From positions 677,250 through 741,249 of the forward strand of contig JAHFQM010000002.1 in assembly GCA_023266355.1 (NCBI GenBank): a DNA stretch of 64,000 bases, read 5' to 3'. A program made the translations under genes and the position numbers. The notes beneath the pieces are model-generated. The model was not told where the DNA came from and did not search any database. It saw only the letters and a list, made by a program, of their open reading frames with translations. The first letter of the stretch is position 1, and each line of letters opens with the position of its first letter. This DNA comes from Aquabacterium sp. Its GTDB lineage: Bacteria; Pseudomonadota; Gammaproteobacteria; Burkholderiales; Burkholderiaceae_C. Of the stretch, positions 1 to 9,669 are shown piece by piece.

Positions 1-945
1 CGGGACCCAGCCGATGCCACGCAAGGCCTGGTTGCTGTAACGCAGCGGCTTGTACATCGAGGCCACCACATAGGGCGTGAACAAGGCCGGCAACTGCCCT
101 TTGGAGCGCCGGTGGTACCACACCAGCATGCGCGAAGCCAGCATGAACAAGGGGTAAGGCAAGGGGATGCAACGCAGCGGCTCCACCTGCTTGCGGTAGG
201 CCTGGAGGTAAGCACTGCAGGTCGGCAGGTCGTCATCGACCACACTGAACACGCTGCCCGCAGGCGCTTTCAAGGCCGCCGTGGCAACCGCATCTGCGCA
301 GTTGTCAACGTAGGTCAAGGGCAGGGTCGCGCTGCCACCCAGGGACACGAACAAGCCCATGGCCTTGATGCCAACACGCGAGGACATCGCACCACCCCCT
401 GGGCCATAAATGACACCGGGGCGCAGGATGACCGACTCGAAGCCGCTTTCGCGCTGGAACTCGTTGAACAGGTGCTCCTGGCGAGTTTTCGCGTAGCCGT
501 AAGGCCCGCGCTCCACCCCCACCTTTTCGATCGGCGTGCGCTCGTCCAGCACGCTGCCCTTGGGCAAGGGTGCCGCATCGAACACAGCGAAAGAACTCAC
601 CAGCACGATGCGCTTGACATGCGCCGCCGTGGCCGCTTCCAGCAGGTTGCGGGTGGTCAGCACGGTGTTGGCGAACATGTCGGCCGCTGCACCCTTCATG
701 CCTGCGGCGGCGTGAACGATGCAGTCGACGCCTTCGACCACGTGCGCCAGCTTGCCGCGGGACAGGAGGTTGGCCAGCACCACGCTCACCTCGGCGCCCG
801 GGTGCGCCTGCCGCCACCCTTGCAGCAGTTCCTCTGGCACGGCACGGCGCGCATGCACACGCACCGATGTCACACCCTGCCTCAGCAAACTGTCCACGAT
901 CCGGCGCCCGAGGAAGCCGCCAGCACCTGTCACCAACACCGTCAT
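1..945 (-). CDS. NAD-dependent epimerase/dehydratase (extended SDR), 3' end outside window
   Basis: Extended short-chain dehydrogenase/reductase of the nucleotide-sugar epimerase type; 315 codons are visible and the C-terminus runs off the window. The nucleotide-binding glycine motif TGAGGFLG is at residues 6-13. The catalytic pair reads YGYAK (Y149, K153), with SS near 117 and LRPGVIYGPG near 174-183, all as the family expects. Its ATG overlaps the stop of the upstream oxidoreductase gene (ATGA), so the two are probably translationally coupled. Beside polysaccharide genes it probably makes or modifies a nucleotide sugar, but the substrate cannot be read from sequence. Confidence 0.85.
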   Translation of the reverse strand, partial: MTVLVTGAGGFLGRRIVDSLLRQGVTSVRVHARRAVPEELLQGWRQAHPGAEVSVVLANLLSRGKLAHVVEGVDCIVHAAAGMKGAAADMFANTVLTTRNLLEAATAAHVKRIVLVSSFAVFDAAPLPKGSVLDERTPIEKVGVERGPYGYAKTRQEHLFNEFQRESGFESVILRPGVIYGPGGGAMSSRVGIKAMGLFVSLGGSATLPLTYVDNCADAVATAALKAPAGSVFSVVDDDLPTCSAYLQAYRKQVEPLRCIPLPYPLFMLASRMLVWYHRRSKGQLPALFTPYVVASMYKPLRYSNQALRGIGWVP

Positions 946-2012
946 GCCCGAGCCTCCATGCCGTCCACCAGTTGATCAATCACACGGCACACCCGCAGGA
1001 TGTGCTGGGCAGGAATCGGGTCCGCCCCCTTGTTGTCCACGGCGTCGTAGAAACGGTTGAGCAGCACGCGCATGCACTGGAAATAGTGATATTCGTGGCG
1101 CCGGAACAAGCCCACGTTGCGCCAACCATTGCGCCAGAACTGCCGAGCCTGCACAAAGGCTGGGAACAAGCGCCCCACCGACGCCGGCTGGGCCCAGTTG
1201 GCGCTGTGCACCAGCGTGCGGGCCGTGTAATCGAGCTCCACCGAATCCCGCGAGCCCACCACCTTCAATGTGTGGGCACTGGGTTTGCCGTGCGCGCTGA
1301 CGGTGCCCGAGACGGTCACGTTCTGGCTGCGCAGCATGAAGCGCAGTTCATCATGCAAGGCGTCGAGCACCGGATCGCCTGAGGCGGCACGGCGGCGGAA
1401 TGACATCACCTGCACCTCGCAGTCGTCTTCGATGTGCATCATCACTTTGGCGAGGACGTGGTCCAGCACATTGTGGAAGAGCTTGCCCGGCAAACGGTGC
1501 ACCCAATGGTCTGGGTCTGACATGACCGCCAGGCCATAGTCGCCAGCCAGGTTGTAGCCGTACTGGGTGTCCAGGTGGACCACATCGCCCAGCGCGCGCT
1601 TGGACATCAGCCGCTCAAGCTCCAGCGCCGGAGGCTCGTAGTTGTAGAGGTAGTTCACGCACACACGGCGCCCAACCTCTGCCGCGCAGTCGGTGATCTT
1701 GCGGGCCTCCGCTTCCGTCAGGGCAAACGGCTTTTCCACGAAGACGTGGCAGCCCGCACGCAGCGCCGTGGTGGCGAGGAACACATGCGAGTCCGGCGGC
1801 GTGGCAATGTGCACCACATCGGGCTTTGCTTCGGCCAGCATCTTGTGGATGTCGGTGTAGCGGCCCTCGACGCCCATGCGCACGGCCAGCTGCTCGACCA
1901 TCAAGGGCTCCAGGTCACACACGGCGACAACCTCGCCCCTTCCTGTGGCCCGCACCTGCTCCACGTGCCCGTCAGCGATTTTCCCGCAACCCACCACCGC
2001 AATCTTCAGCAC
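942..2012 (-). CDS. Gfo/Idh/MocA family oxidoreductase
   Basis: NAD(P)-dependent sugar or nucleotide-sugar oxidoreductase, 356 aa. The N-terminal Rossmann motif VVGCGKIADGH begins at about residue 6, and the family lysine motif FVEKPF is at about 91-96. I chose a GTG start at 2012 because AGGGGA lies just upstream and the Rossmann strand then starts at once; a second in-frame GTG at 2063 would add 17 residues unlike the family. It is the first gene of a two-gene minus-strand unit with the epimerase. WecA/WbpB-like dehydrogenases of this family act in exopolysaccharide sugar synthesis, which fits the neighbourhood. The substrate is unknown. Confidence 0.85.
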   Translation of the reverse strand: MLKIAVVGCGKIADGHVEQVRATGRGEVVAVCDLEPLMVEQLAVRMGVEGRYTDIHKMLAEAKPDVVHIATPPDSHVFLATTALRAGCHVFVEKPFALTEAEARKITDCAAEVGRRVCVNYLYNYEPPALELERLMSKRALGDVVHLDTQYGYNLAGDYGLAVMSDPDHWVHRLPGKLFHNVLDHVLAKVMMHIEDDCEVQVMSFRRRAASGDPVLDALHDELRFMLRSQNVTVSGTVSAHGKPSAHTLKVVGSRDSVELDYTARTLVHSANWAQPASVGRLFPAFVQARQFWRNGWRNVGLFRRHEYHYFQCMRVLLNRFYDAVDNKGADPIPAQHILRVCRVIDQLVDGMEARA

Positions 2013-2241
2013 ATTTTCCCCTGGTGAAAAACAACAAGCGGCAATCCCATGGGTCCGCAACACTGCGAACCATCTTCACGGGCATCGCTGGAAACCGCGC
2101 AAGCATACAGGCCACAGGCTGAAACCCGACCACCCAATGCGAGGGAATGCAAACTGGCAGAACAAGGCATTATTCTTCCTCAGGCAAACCGTTGCGGGCA
2201 TACCATAGCGCTCGAATGTGTCCGGCAAAACAGCCCCCGAT

Positions 2242-3375
2242 ATGAGCACACCCGATCAGATTTTCCTCGCAGCAGCGTCATTCATTTCCTATACCTATGC
2301 TGCCTATCCCTTGGGCATCTGGGCGCTGAGTCGCACCAAACCGAACGAATGCGCGCCGCCTTTGCGCGACGATGCCTGCCCCGAGGTCACGGTCGTGATT
2401 TCTGCTCACAACGAGGCGGCACGGGTTCGGCGTCGCATTGAGAACCTGCGCAGCCTGGACTACCCCCAGGACAAGCTGCACCTGTTGTTCGTCTCCGATG
2501 GTTCCAGTGACCGCACCGCAGAGTCGCTGCGCCAGTTCCCGGGTGTGCAGGTCATCGAACACGCCGAGCGAGGCGGCAAGGCGCACGCGCTGAATTCGGC
2601 CATGGCGCAAGTCAAGACCCCCGTGGTTCTGTTTTGCGACATGCGCCAAACCGCTGAGCGGCACTCGCTGCGCCTGTTGGTGTCCTCGTTGATGCAACCC
2701 GGCGTGGGCGCTGTCAGTGGCGAGCTGACCCATGTCGATCCCGGCACCCAGGTGGCGGCCAACATCGGCCTGTACTGGCGCTACGAAAAGTGGATCCGCA
2801 AGTCCGAGAGCCGCTGGCGCTCGGTGGTTGGCGCCACGGGCGCGTTTTACGCGATCAAGACGCCATGCTTCGTGCCCTTGGCGCCTGGCACCCTGCTGGA
2901 CGACTTCGAAATCCCGATGCAGATCGCACGACAAGGCCAGCGGGTGCTGCTCGACGGGCGGTCGCTGGTTTTCGATGAGCTCCAGAACGACATGTCGGGT
3001 GAGCGCAAACGCAAGCTGCGCACACTGGGCGGCAACTTTCAGAGCTTTGCGCGCCACCCCTGGTTGTTCTCGCCGCGCAGCAACCCCATCTGGTTGCAGT
3101 TCCTGTCGCACAAGGTCTTCCGCTTGGCGGTGCCCTATGCGATGGCCTGCGCCCTGATCAGCAGCTTGCTGTCCAGCACCGGCTGGGTGCAATGCCTGGC
3201 CGCAGCGCAGGTGGCCTTCTACACGGCGGCCTGGATGGGCATGCAGTCGCCGACCTGGCGCAAGAGCAGGTTGATTGCGTTCGCCACCGTCTTCGTCGAA
3301 CTCAACTGGACGGCCATGCAGGCAGGCCTGCAATTTGCCTCGGGTCGGCTCGACCTGCAGTGGGAAAAGACCTGA
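2242..3375 (+). CDS. Family 2 glycosyltransferase, membrane-bound, processive type
   Basis: Inverting GT2 glycosyltransferase of about 377 aa. An N-terminal membrane segment (about residues 6-28) is followed by the GT-A core: TVVISAHNEAA near 50-60, FVSDGSSDRT near 83-92, and VVLFCDM with an aspartate near 133 where the metal-binding DxD is expected. LLDDFEIP and the ERKRKLRTLGGNF stretch correspond to the acceptor region of processive enzymes. C-terminal hydrophobic segments suggest membrane attachment. The start is the ATG at 2242; an upstream in-frame GTG at 2218 is possible. It stands divergent to the oxidoreductase pair and probably extends the exopolysaccharide repeat unit. Confidence 0.88.
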   Translation: MSTPDQIFLAAASFISYTYAAYPLGIWALSRTKPNECAPPLRDDACPEVTVVISAHNEAARVRRRIENLRSLDYPQDKLHLLFVSDGSSDRTAESLRQFPGVQVIEHAERGGKAHALNSAMAQVKTPVVLFCDMRQTAERHSLRLLVSSLMQPGVGAVSGELTHVDPGTQVAANIGLYWRYEKWIRKSESRWRSVVGATGAFYAIKTPCFVPLAPGTLLDDFEIPMQIARQGQRVLLDGRSLVFDELQNDMSGERKRKLRTLGGNFQSFARHPWLFSPRSNPIWLQFLSHKVFRLAVPYAMACALISSLLSSTGWVQCLAAAQVAFYTAAWMGMQSPTWRKSRLIAFATVFVELNWTAMQAGLQFASGRLDLQWEKT

Positions 3376-3387
3376 ACGCCGCTCAGA

Positions 3388-4608
3388 TCATCCTGCAGCT
3401 TGGGGGCTGACGCCGTAGCGCGGACGGGGGACCACATAGTCACGGTAGTCCCCGGGCTCGCCCCGCTCACCGGCTTCGGCCGCTTTGACGATGTTGTACA
3501 TCTCGCGTGCACTCACGTAGTGGAGCTGCCACTCGCGCCCATCGTTGTAGCGGCGCTGCATGTACTCAAAGGTCTCCCGCATCGGTCGTCCCAGCAGGGT
3601 GTCGGTGTCACGCTCCTGGGTGCCGTGCGTATGGACCTTCACAAACACCCACTCAGGGCGCCCTTCGACCTGGATGCCCATGTTCACCCAGGCGTCCACG
3701 CGGTCTGGTGAGGGCGGGCAGCTGGTGCGGACATCGGCGTTCTCGATCCGGGGGATCAAACCGAATTTGCGCGACGCCATGTTGAAGCCCAAAGGGCCCT
3801 GGATCAGCATGAGGTCGCCCCACGGCGATCCGCCAACGCTCACACGGCGCCCGCGGTCGTGCGAGCGGGGCGCATCGGGATCGTCTTTGGCGTAGTAGAT
3901 CTGGTTGATCGTGGGCGGCTGACAAGGGTCTGGCGCTGCAGGGAAAGTGAAGTCGGCGTAGCAGCCTTCTTCCCTGAGGATGATCAATTCGTTGTTGACG
4001 CCGCAGCAATACCCGTCGCCGCGGGGATGTGCGTTGTCCAGCGCCCAGTTGCCATGGATGAACGCCCAGCGGAGCTGACCGGTCTCGGGGTCCCTGGGCA
4101 GCGCATCATGCTGATCCGCCAGGATGCCGGTGAAGCGGCGCAGCTTTTCACGCAAACCCGCGTCCGTGTCGTGATGGTGGTGCAGGTGCACCTCGATTTC
4201 ACCAAGGCCCATTCGGCACAATTCGACCAGCGGGTTGATGTGCTCAGGGCGGTATTCCTCTTCCGGATAGAAAAAGGAATGGATGGGCTGGCGACCGTCA
4301 GCGTCTCGCAGCCCCTCGCACAAAGCCGGGTATTCCTGACGCCAACGCGCCACGCGGGCGCACTCGATTTCATAACTGGGCTGCTGGTATTGCGGCTCAA
4401 AATGATCGACAAAACAGAACATGAGGTGACGCGTTTGCCCGACAGGCGCCTTGCCGTGCGCCCAGTCGCGCCTGAGATAGGACCACAGCCACGTCTGGAT
4501 GTGCTTCTGGCGAATTTCGCGCAAAAGCACCGCTCCAGCCGCCAAAGCCGCAGCCCCCACCCCCACTACCACCAGGTTCATCGCTATTCCAAATTGTTGC
4601 GCAGACAT
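3388..4608 (-). CDS. Uncharacterised membrane-anchored protein, polysaccharide-deacetylase-like
   Basis: I do not recognise a named family for this 406-aa protein. It has one N-terminal membrane segment (about residues 9-29), so the rest is probably periplasmic or cytosolic on an anchor. The order of motifs recalls the NodB/polysaccharide-deacetylase fold: HSFFYPEEEY, then EIEVHLHHHHDT (about 167-178), then FIHGNWALDN, then YADFTFPA. The many histidines and acidic residues would allow a metal site. It is convergent with the GT2 gene and divergent from the polysaccharide export genes. A carbohydrate esterase role in exopolysaccharide maturation is inference from fold cues and context. Confidence 0.6.
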   Translation of the reverse strand: MSAQQFGIAMNLVVVGVGAAALAAGAVLLREIRQKHIQTWLWSYLRRDWAHGKAPVGQTRHLMFCFVDHFEPQYQQPSYEIECARVARWRQEYPALCEGLRDADGRQPIHSFFYPEEEYRPEHINPLVELCRMGLGEIEVHLHHHHDTDAGLREKLRRFTGILADQHDALPRDPETGQLRWAFIHGNWALDNAHPRGDGYCCGVNNELIILREEGCYADFTFPAAPDPCQPPTINQIYYAKDDPDAPRSHDRGRRVSVGGSPWGDLMLIQGPLGFNMASRKFGLIPRIENADVRTSCPPSPDRVDAWVNMGIQVEGRPEWVFVKVHTHGTQERDTDTLLGRPMRETFEYMQRRYNDGREWQLHYVSAREMYNIVKAAEAGERGEPGDYRDYVVPRPRYGVSPQAAG

Positions 4609-4894
4609 GACACCCGTCGCTCATGAGGCAGGCCGCACAAGCCCGCCTCACTCAGCACCGGATAAGCTGTCTCGGACTCTAACACTGCGGGGAGCGAGTT
4701 CGGTATGCTTGCGGCGGGTCGGGCTCCCTGGCGTTCAAGCGCCACGCTCGTTTTTCCCGAATCCGATCACGTCATGAAACTGGCGCATCATGTCAGACCA
4801 GTTTTTCCATCGAAATGGTGGCTGCACCGGCTCAGCCGATTGCGCCAAGGCCACCGAACTTCGGAAATCCGCAGAACTGCCGAAAGAAGACCCT

Positions 4895-5533
4895 ATGACT
4901 TTTACCACTCGCAAAATCATCGGCCGTGCTGGCGTTCTGCTGGCCCTGTGCACGTCCCTGCTGGCCACCGGGTGCGGCAGCACGTTCAATCTGCCGCCCG
5001 CGCCGCAGCGTGTCGCAGCCGATGACAAAACCCAGGGCTACCAGATCGGTGCCCTCGACGAACTCTCTGTGGTGGTCTGGCGCAACCCCGATTTGTCGGC
5101 CACCGTCACTGTCCGCCCTGATGGCAAGATTTCGCTGCCCCTGGTGGAAAACTTGCCGGCAGCGGGCCGCCGCCCTGACGACCTCTCGCGCCAGATCGAA
5201 GCGGCCTTGAGCAAGTACATCCGCGAGCCAGTGGTCACCGTGGTGGTCAACCGCGCCCTCGGCGAGACCTCGGCCCAAGTCCGCATCGTGGGTGAGGCGG
5301 CCAAACCCCAGGCTGTGGCGTTCCGCCAGAACATGACGCTGCTGGACGTGATGATCCAGGTCGGTGGCCTCACCGATTTTGCCGACGGCAACAATGCCGT
5401 TCTGGTGCGCGGTTCGGAAAACAGCAAGCAGTACAGCGTGCGGATCAAGGACCTGCTGCGTCGCGGCGACATCTCGGCGAACGTGGACATGAAGCCCGGT
5501 GACATCCTCATCATCCCGCAGAGCTGGTTCTGA
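4895..5533 (+). CDS. Polysaccharide export lipoprotein (Wza/EpsE-like, XrtA-type locus)
   Basis: Periplasmic/outer-membrane polysaccharide export protein, 212 aa. A lipoprotein signal ends in LLATGC (acylated Cys about 27). The Poly_export domain follows (YQIGALDELSVVVWRNPDL onward, to about residue 130), then one SLBB-like domain (RIVGEA to the C-terminus). It is shorter than Wza, as usual for the PEP-CTERM/EpsE group. The start is the ATG at 4895 after GAAAGAAGA; an upstream ATG at 4790 would hide the lipoprotein signal behind 35 residues. It heads a co-directional run of secretion genes and forms the outer part of the export channel. Confidence 0.93.
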   Translation: MTFTTRKIIGRAGVLLALCTSLLATGCGSTFNLPPAPQRVAADDKTQGYQIGALDELSVVVWRNPDLSATVTVRPDGKISLPLVENLPAAGRRPDDLSRQIEAALSKYIREPVVTVVVNRALGETSAQVRIVGEAAKPQAVAFRQNMTLLDVMIQVGGLTDFADGNNAVLVRGSENSKQYSVRIKDLLRRGDISANVDMKPGDILIIPQSWF

Positions 5534-5595
5534 TGCCCGACGGCCCTGTGCCTGCTGTGCGCCAGGGCTGACTCACCCACTCTGAATCAAGCTGT

Positions 5596-7140
5596 ATGGA
5601 CGATCTCCTCCGACAAGTCTCCGGCGTGCTCGTGGCGATGTGGCAGCGACGCTGGATCGGCATGGCCGCGGCCTGGGTCGTCGCCGTGGTGGCCATGGCC
5701 GCCGTGACCCTGGTCATCCGCGACCGCTACGAGGCCTCGGCCAAGGTGTTCGTGGACACCCAGACGGTGCTCAAGCCGCTGATGAGCGGCCTCGCCTTCC
5801 AACCCGATGTGGACCAGCAGGTTCGCATGCTGGCGCGCACGCTGATCAGCCGCCCCAACGTGGAGCAGCTCATCAAGTCCCCTCGCGCCGGTCTGAACAA
5901 CCTCAGCGAAGTGGACCGAGACCGCACCATCGACCGGCTCACGAAGGAAATCAAGGTGGCGCCCAGCGGCGACGCCAACCTGTTTTCCATCACCTACCGG
6001 GACATCAACCCTCAGCGCGCGCAGATCATCGTGGGCGAACTGGTGTCGCTGTTCGTGTCCTCCGGGGTGACTGACAAGCAGCGTGACTCGGAGCAGGCTC
6101 GCCGCTTCCTGGACGAGCAGATCAGATCCTACGAAGAGAAGCTGAGCGCATCGGAAAACCGTGTCAAGGAATTCAAGCTGCGCAACTTCGGCCTGACCGG
6201 TACCTCGAACACCGACTTCTTTGGCCGCATTTCCAGCGGGACCGACGAGGTCAACCGCCTGCGCGTGGAATTGCAGGCCGCCGAGCGTTCGCGCGACGCC
6301 TTGCGCCGGGAGCTGTCCACCGAAGACCCCACCATCCCGCCGGAAGCCATGATGGCAGGCGCGGGCGCACAGCAGACAGAGACAGAGTCGCGGCTGGATG
6401 CACAGCGCCGCCTGCTGGACGACCTGCTGCGCCGCTACACGGACCAACACCCTGACGTGGTGGCGGCCCGGCGCACCATTGCGCAGCTGGAGCAGCAACG
6501 TCGCACCGAGCAGGAGTCCCGCAAGGCCAGTGGCAGAGCGCCAGCCCCGACCAGCCCGGTGTTCCAGCGCATCCGTGTGGCGCTGGCCGAGGCCGAGGCC
6601 AAGGTGGCCTCCCTGCGCGGGCAACTTGGCGCGCAGCAAAGTCAGCTGGACCAGGCCCGTGCCATGGCCGGCAAAATGCCCCAGGTCGAAGCGGAACTGG
6701 CACAGCTCAACCGCGATTACGACATCGTTCGCAAGAACTACGAGCAGTTGGTGGCGCGCCGAGAATCGGCGTCACTCGGCGAAAAAATCGACCTGACCAC
6801 CAAGGTGGCCGAATTCCGCGTTGTGGAGCCCCCGCGGGTGTCGCCAACACCCGCCAAGCCCAGCCGCATGATGGTTGCCGTGCTGGGCGTGCTGGCGGCA
6901 CTAGGCGCTGGTTTGGGCGCTGCTTTCGCCATGACGCAGGTTTTCCCGACGGTTCAAGACGCGCGCCAACTGCGCGAAATTGGAGGGCGACCGGTGCTGG
7001 GCAGTGTGTCCATGGTGCTGAGCCCCGAGATGACCGTCGATGTCGGCCGGGACCGCCGAAATTTCCTGATCGCTTGCGGCTTGTTCCTGGCGGTCAACAT
7101 GACCTGGCTGCTCGTCGTCAAGCAGCAGTGGCTGTCCTGA
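5596..7140 (+). CDS. Polysaccharide chain-length determinant (Wzz/EpsF-like, XrtA-type)
   Basis: Inner-membrane polysaccharide co-polymerase of 514 aa that sets chain length and links the export channel to its kinase. A transmembrane segment lies at about residues 16-37, then a long periplasmic region rich in heptad-like coiled coil (about 160-400), a second membrane segment near 425-447 after the proline-rich PPRVSPTPAKPS motif typical of Wzz/BY-kinase transmembrane domains, and a further hydrophobic segment at the C-terminus. The length fits the XrtA-associated group better than the shorter EpsF group. The stop lies eight bases before the kinase start. Confidence 0.92.
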   Translation: MDDLLRQVSGVLVAMWQRRWIGMAAAWVVAVVAMAAVTLVIRDRYEASAKVFVDTQTVLKPLMSGLAFQPDVDQQVRMLARTLISRPNVEQLIKSPRAGLNNLSEVDRDRTIDRLTKEIKVAPSGDANLFSITYRDINPQRAQIIVGELVSLFVSSGVTDKQRDSEQARRFLDEQIRSYEEKLSASENRVKEFKLRNFGLTGTSNTDFFGRISSGTDEVNRLRVELQAAERSRDALRRELSTEDPTIPPEAMMAGAGAQQTETESRLDAQRRLLDDLLRRYTDQHPDVVAARRTIAQLEQQRRTEQESRKASGRAPAPTSPVFQRIRVALAEAEAKVASLRGQLGAQQSQLDQARAMAGKMPQVEAELAQLNRDYDIVRKNYEQLVARRESASLGEKIDLTTKVAEFRVVEPPRVSPTPAKPSRMMVAVLGVLAALGAGLGAAFAMTQVFPTVQDARQLREIGGRPVLGSVSMVLSPEMTVDVGRDRRNFLIACGLFLAVNMTWLLVVKQQWLS

Positions 7141-7147
7141 GGTGCGC

Positions 7148-8068
7148 ATGAACACGATCGAACAAGCCGCCAAAAGGCTCGAACAATTGCGCCGCGCTGG
7201 CGTTGACGTGCAGTCTGACCTTCAGACGGTGCCCAGTGCGCTTGGCACGCAAGCCACGCCGACCCCGAACGCAGCAGATGCGCCGGCAACACCGCCGCCC
7301 TCGCCCAAGCAAGCCCACACACCTGCACCGCCTGATGACCGCCGCAGCAGAGACATCACCGTCGACCTGGCACGCATGCGCCGCGCTGGCTTGCTGGTCC
7401 CCGGGCAACCGCGATCGCAACTCGAGGAGGAGTTCCGCATCGTCAAACGGCCCTTGCTGGAAAACTTGCGTGGCCAGGCCGGGATGCGCCCGGACCGCGC
7501 CAACCTCATCATGGTGACCAGCGCGATGCCCAGTGAGGGGAAAACCCAAACGGCATTGAACCTGGCGGTCAGCATTGCCATGGAGTTGGACCACACCGTG
7601 CTGCTGGTCGAGGCCGATGTGCTGCGCCCCTCGGCGCTGGAACGCCTGGGCGTGACTGCCGCCAAAGGCCTCTTGGACTTGCTGGACTCATCCCAGACCC
7701 AACTGACCGACGTGCTGCTGCGCACCAACATCCCAAAGCTCACTTTGCTCCCCGCTGGCACGGCGAGCTCACGCTCCACCGAGCTGCTGGCCAGTGACAA
7801 CATGGACAAGCTCTTGAAAGAGCTGGCCAGCAAATACTCGGACCGGGTCGTGATTTTTGACACCCCACCGCTGTTGTCCACGACCGAATCGCGGGTGCTG
7901 GCATCGCACATGGGGCAAGTCGTCATGGTCATTGAAGCCAACAAGACACCGATCAACACCATCAAGCAGGCCTTTGCCACCGTGGAAAGCCACCCTGTCG
8001 TGCTGTCCATGCTCAACAAATACCGGGGCCCCAAAGGGAGCAATGCATATGGCTACTACGCTCCGTGA
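7148..8068 (+). CDS. Tyrosine autokinase / CpsD-CapB ATPase (XrtA-associated)
   Basis: Cytoplasmic bacterial tyrosine kinase (BY-kinase) of 306 aa. After a proline/alanine-rich linker (about 30-65) comes a P-loop ATPase: Walker A SAMPSEGKTQT (about 125-135), Walker A' LLVEADVLRPSA, and Walker B VVIFDTPPLL. The C-terminus carries a short tyrosine cluster (YGYY), the usual autophosphorylation site. The start is the ATG at 7148; GTG at 7142 is also in frame. It works with the preceding chain-length protein to control polymerisation and export. Its 3' end overlaps the outer-membrane protein gene by about 20 bp. Confidence 0.92.
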   Translation: MNTIEQAAKRLEQLRRAGVDVQSDLQTVPSALGTQATPTPNAADAPATPPPSPKQAHTPAPPDDRRSRDITVDLARMRRAGLLVPGQPRSQLEEEFRIVKRPLLENLRGQAGMRPDRANLIMVTSAMPSEGKTQTALNLAVSIAMELDHTVLLVEADVLRPSALERLGVTAAKGLLDLLDSSQTQLTDVLLRTNIPKLTLLPAGTASSRSTELLASDNMDKLLKELASKYSDRVVIFDTPPLLSTTESRVLASHMGQVVMVIEANKTPINTIKQAFATVESHPVVLSMLNKYRGPKGSNAYGYYAP

Positions 8069-9656
8069 CGCCAGATGCAAGGCCGCCTGGCTGGCCTGCG
8101 GCGTGATCGCGCTGACCCACAGCGCACACGCACAGGTACCGACCCAGGAACAAGCACAAGCACCCGCGGTGTCCGCCGCGCAGCCCCCCCAGGGGACAGC
8201 CCCCATCTTCACACCCACCTTGGGGATGCAGGTCAGCCACTCGGACAACGCAACGCAAACGACATCATCCCGCCGCCAGAGCGACACCATCGTGTCGGTC
8301 TCTCCGGGGGTGTCCTTGGCTTACCGCGGCGCCAACAGCACAGTGACGGGCCAAATGCAGCTCTCGTCGGTCAACTACCTTGGCAACACGCAGGCGGACA
8401 GGCTGCTGCCCAATGGGCGCCTGGCACTGCACACCGAGGTGGCCCGTCAGGGCTGGGGACTGGACGCCAGCGTTGCCGCCGATCAGGTCAAGTCCCAATT
8501 CACCTCGGCACAGTCCGCGTCCACCAGCACAGCAGACACCTACACCAACACCCGCGTGCAGGTCAGCCCCTTCCTGGAGCGCGCGCTGGATGCGCAAACG
8601 CTGTTGCGCGCAAGGCTGGAACGCACCCAACTGCACTCCACCGCCAACAGCGATGGACTGAGCAACCGCCCCAACACCAACACCAACGGTGCGAGCCTGA
8701 ACATCTCGCGCCGCCCCAGTCGCGCTGGCTACGTCTTGAGCGCACGATATCAGGACACCCAGGCCGATGGCCAGGCGCAATCCATCTACGTTCAACGCCT
8801 GGTCAAGGGCACGGCCCTCTACGCCTTGAGTCCCGAGCTGGAAGTCGGCCTGGTGCTGGGTCGGGAGTCCAACCAGGCACTGCTGCAGCAATACCGCGAC
8901 ACGGTCAAAGGCGCGCAATTTGAATGGCGCCCGTCCCAACGCACCCAGGTCAAGGCCCTGGTGGAAGAGCGCTTCTTCGGGCGGAGTTGGGAAGCGGAAG
9001 CGTCGCACCGCACGCCCATGCTGTCCCTCGGGTTGAGCAGCAACCGCCAGATCAGCACTTACACCAGCCCACTGGGCAACGGCCTGGCCACCGGAGGCTC
9101 TACCCAAGCCCTGCTGGACGCGTTGCTGACTTCGCGCATTCCCGACGAAGCCGAGCGCGGCAAAGCTGTCAACGACATGATCACGCAGCGCAACCTGCCT
9201 CGGCAATTGGGCTCAACGCGCGACCTCTACGACCTCAATGCCCAGGTGCGACAGGCCACCGTCGCCCGCGCGGCCCTCATGGGCGTGCGCAGCGTGCTGC
9301 TGGTCTCCGCAGGGCAGACCATGTCACGCCCTTTGACAGGGGACGCCTTCTCCAGCCTGCTTGGCCCCGGCAATGAGACCCGAGAGCGCTATGCGGACAC
9401 GCAAATCAACCACCGCATGACGCCCTCGGCAACACTCACCATGGGCCTGCGCACGAGCCGCGCCCGCATCCTGAGCACAGTCTTGGGCACAACGACCACA
9501 TCGCGCGAGGTCGGCTTGCGTTTGAGCCTGAGTTCGATGCTGTCACCGCGCACACAGGCCGTCGGCGGCCTGCGTCGCCAGCGCACCGTCGTCAGCGCTT
9601 CCGGCGAAGCCATCACGGAGAACGTCGTGTTCGCCGGGCTGGAACACCGCTTCTGA
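8049..9656 (+). CDS. PEP-CTERM/XrtA-system outer-membrane beta-barrel protein
   Basis: About 535 aa. A signal peptide (MATTLRDARCKAAWLACGVI..., cleavage after AHA) is followed by a long alternating beta-strand protein ending in an aromatic outer-membrane signature (HRF). The family found between the autokinase and the ATPase in XrtA loci (TIGR03016 type) matches in position and size. The start at 8049 is preferred because GGGAG lies eight bases upstream; ATG 8043 is too close to that site. It overlaps the kinase gene. The function is presumably passage or anchoring of the polysaccharide at the outer membrane; this is not established. Confidence 0.82.
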   Translation: MATTLRDARCKAAWLACGVIALTHSAHAQVPTQEQAQAPAVSAAQPPQGTAPIFTPTLGMQVSHSDNATQTTSSRRQSDTIVSVSPGVSLAYRGANSTVTGQMQLSSVNYLGNTQADRLLPNGRLALHTEVARQGWGLDASVAADQVKSQFTSAQSASTSTADTYTNTRVQVSPFLERALDAQTLLRARLERTQLHSTANSDGLSNRPNTNTNGASLNISRRPSRAGYVLSARYQDTQADGQAQSIYVQRLVKGTALYALSPELEVGLVLGRESNQALLQQYRDTVKGAQFEWRPSQRTQVKALVEERFFGRSWEAEASHRTPMLSLGLSSNRQISTYTSPLGNGLATGGSTQALLDALLTSRIPDEAERGKAVNDMITQRNLPRQLGSTRDLYDLNAQVRQATVARAALMGVRSVLLVSAGQTMSRPLTGDAFSSLLGPGNETRERYADTQINHRMTPSATLTMGLRTSRARILSTVLGTTTTSREVGLRLSLSSMLSPRTQAVGGLRRQRTVVSASGEAITENVVFAGLEHRF

Positions 9657-9669
9657 GGATCACGACCCC

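Noticed and set aside
942..2063. Longer GTG start at 2063 for the Gfo/Idh gene
   Set aside because: It adds 17 residues with no family match and has a poorer ribosome site than the GTG at 2012.
2155..2169. Sigma-54-like TGGCAG...GGCAT before the GT2 gene
   Set aside because: The GG and GC elements are 11 bp apart instead of 12, so the -24/-12 spacing is wrong.
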